A program made the translations under genes and the position numbers. A DNA stretch of 64,000 nt from Paraburkholderia podalyriae (GTDB lineage: Bacteria; Pseudomonadota; Gammaproteobacteria; Burkholderiales; Burkholderiaceae). The stretch is taken from NCBI RefSeq assembly GCF_014397785.1, contig NZ_VZQQ01000021.1, positions 1 to 64,000 on the forward strand. Direction: 5' to 3'. Position 1 is the first letter of the stretch. Every line of letters begins with the position of its first letter. The notes beneath the pieces were generated by a model, which did not search any database, was not told the origin of the DNA, and worked only from the letters and a program-made list of their open reading frames with translations. Shown in pieces: positions 63,788-64,000 of the stretch.

Positions 63788-64000
63788 ATTTGCCGGTCAG
63801 AAGTTCGCCGGCCGCAAAGCGTTCGATCGAATACGGCTTCAGCGACACGTCCGTCGTCACGCCCAGCGCGCTTTGCGCCAGGATCTTGCCGACGGTAGGC
63901 GAGAGCTTGAAGCCGTGACCCGAGAAGCCGTAGCCCACCGTCAGCCCCTCGATGCCCGGTAGCGGTCCGAGCACCGGATTCCAGTCCGGCGTCACGTCGT
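63765..64000 (-). CDS. FAD-dependent oxidoreductase (DAO/sarcosine-oxidase-like), C-terminal part
   Basis: The gene runs off the right edge; its 5' end is outside the window. The visible C-terminus reads DVTPDWNPVLGPLPGIEGLT, then VGYGFSGHGFKLSPTVGKIL and SIERFAAGELLTGKYGLGAV. The 'TPDxxPxxGP...GxSGHGF...P..G' motif is the FAD-binding end of the D-amino-acid-oxidase/sarcosine-oxidase superfamily. It is the first visible gene of the operon with hutD, etfB and etfA, which suggests an ETF-linked dehydrogenase of an N-methyl or other amine substrate. Confidence 0.85.
   Translation of the reverse strand, partial: DVTPDWNPVLGPLPGIEGLTVGYGFSGHGFKLSPTVGKILAQSALGVTTDVSLKPYSIERFAAGELLTGKYGLGAVS

Noticed and set aside
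1..64000. tRNA, rRNA and CRISPR loci
   Set aside because: I saw no cloverleaf-like gene with conserved T-loop sequence, no rRNA sequence and no regularly spaced repeats. A dedicated search (for example a covariance-model scan) was not possible here.

Overview
The base composition (high GC), the Burkholderia-type trimeric porin, the small lysine-rich 45-residue protein at 44.8 kb and the many IS families point to a Burkholderiales bacterium, most likely Paraburkholderia, Caballeronia or Burkholderia. The window is accessory DNA, probably a plasmid, megaplasmid or chromid. It opens with plasmid functions (partition and mobilization), is packed with IS and Tn3 debris, and ends in a compact catabolic locus. 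No rRNA, tRNA or CRISPR array was seen.

Region 1 (0-12.7 kb) is the plasmid-like block. The tail of an IS3-family transposase abuts a ParB-like gene that has lost its N-terminus. A mobilization module follows: a divergent TraK-like gene, a hairpin-rich oriT candidate, a small ORF, a MobC-like relaxosome protein and a 1015-residue relaxase with a C-terminal LPD7-like domain. Next come small Burkholderiales-type genes and a complete second RpoD-type sigma factor. It lies just downstream of a decayed copy of its own 3' end and converges on a gene for a putative DNA-binding protein.

Region 2 (12.8-28.9 kb) is an insertion and decay zone. It holds two IS6-family elements without target duplications flanking recombinase fragments, a truncated and frameshifted Tn3 transposase, a broken SET-domain gene, a frameshifted IS5-type transposase and a run of unrelated gene fragments (sensor kinase, IS630, TIM-barrel epimerase, HExxH peptidase, GAF). 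An intact CocE-type hydrolase, a porin, an intact IS5 element and an intact IS1182 element follow.

Region 3 (29.2-40.1 kb) is a zinc-acquisition locus. Zur, a TonB-dependent receptor and ExbB-ExbD-TonB lie on the minus strand. A COG0523 GTPase plus WD40 pair lies on the plus strand. Two copies of one 14-bp palindrome sit before the receptor and before the GTPase. The GTPase gene carries a nonsense codon and a frameshift, and the WD40 gene is cut by a Tn3-family transposon (TnpA plus a TnpC-like protein).

Region 4 (40.3-54.4 kb) carries a methyltransferase and thioredoxin-reductase-like pair with a regulator remnant, a TetR regulator, two transglutaminase-like genes in tandem, a Tat-exported alkylsulfatase with a partner ORF, a DUF1488-like gene, a tyrosine integrase, and more relics (antitoxin, LivK and chemotaxis receptor).

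Region 5 (54.8-64 kb) looks like an intact catabolic locus: a DMSP-lyase-like cupin with an EamA transporter, an N-formylglutamate-amidohydrolase-like enzyme, a LysR regulator, a P5C/glutamate-semialdehyde dehydrogenase (PruA-like) and HutG. Convergent to these is an operon of an FAD oxidoreductase, HutD, EtfB and EtfA. The set implies oxidation of an N-substituted amino acid to glutamate, with electrons passed to ETF; the substrate cannot be read from the sequence.
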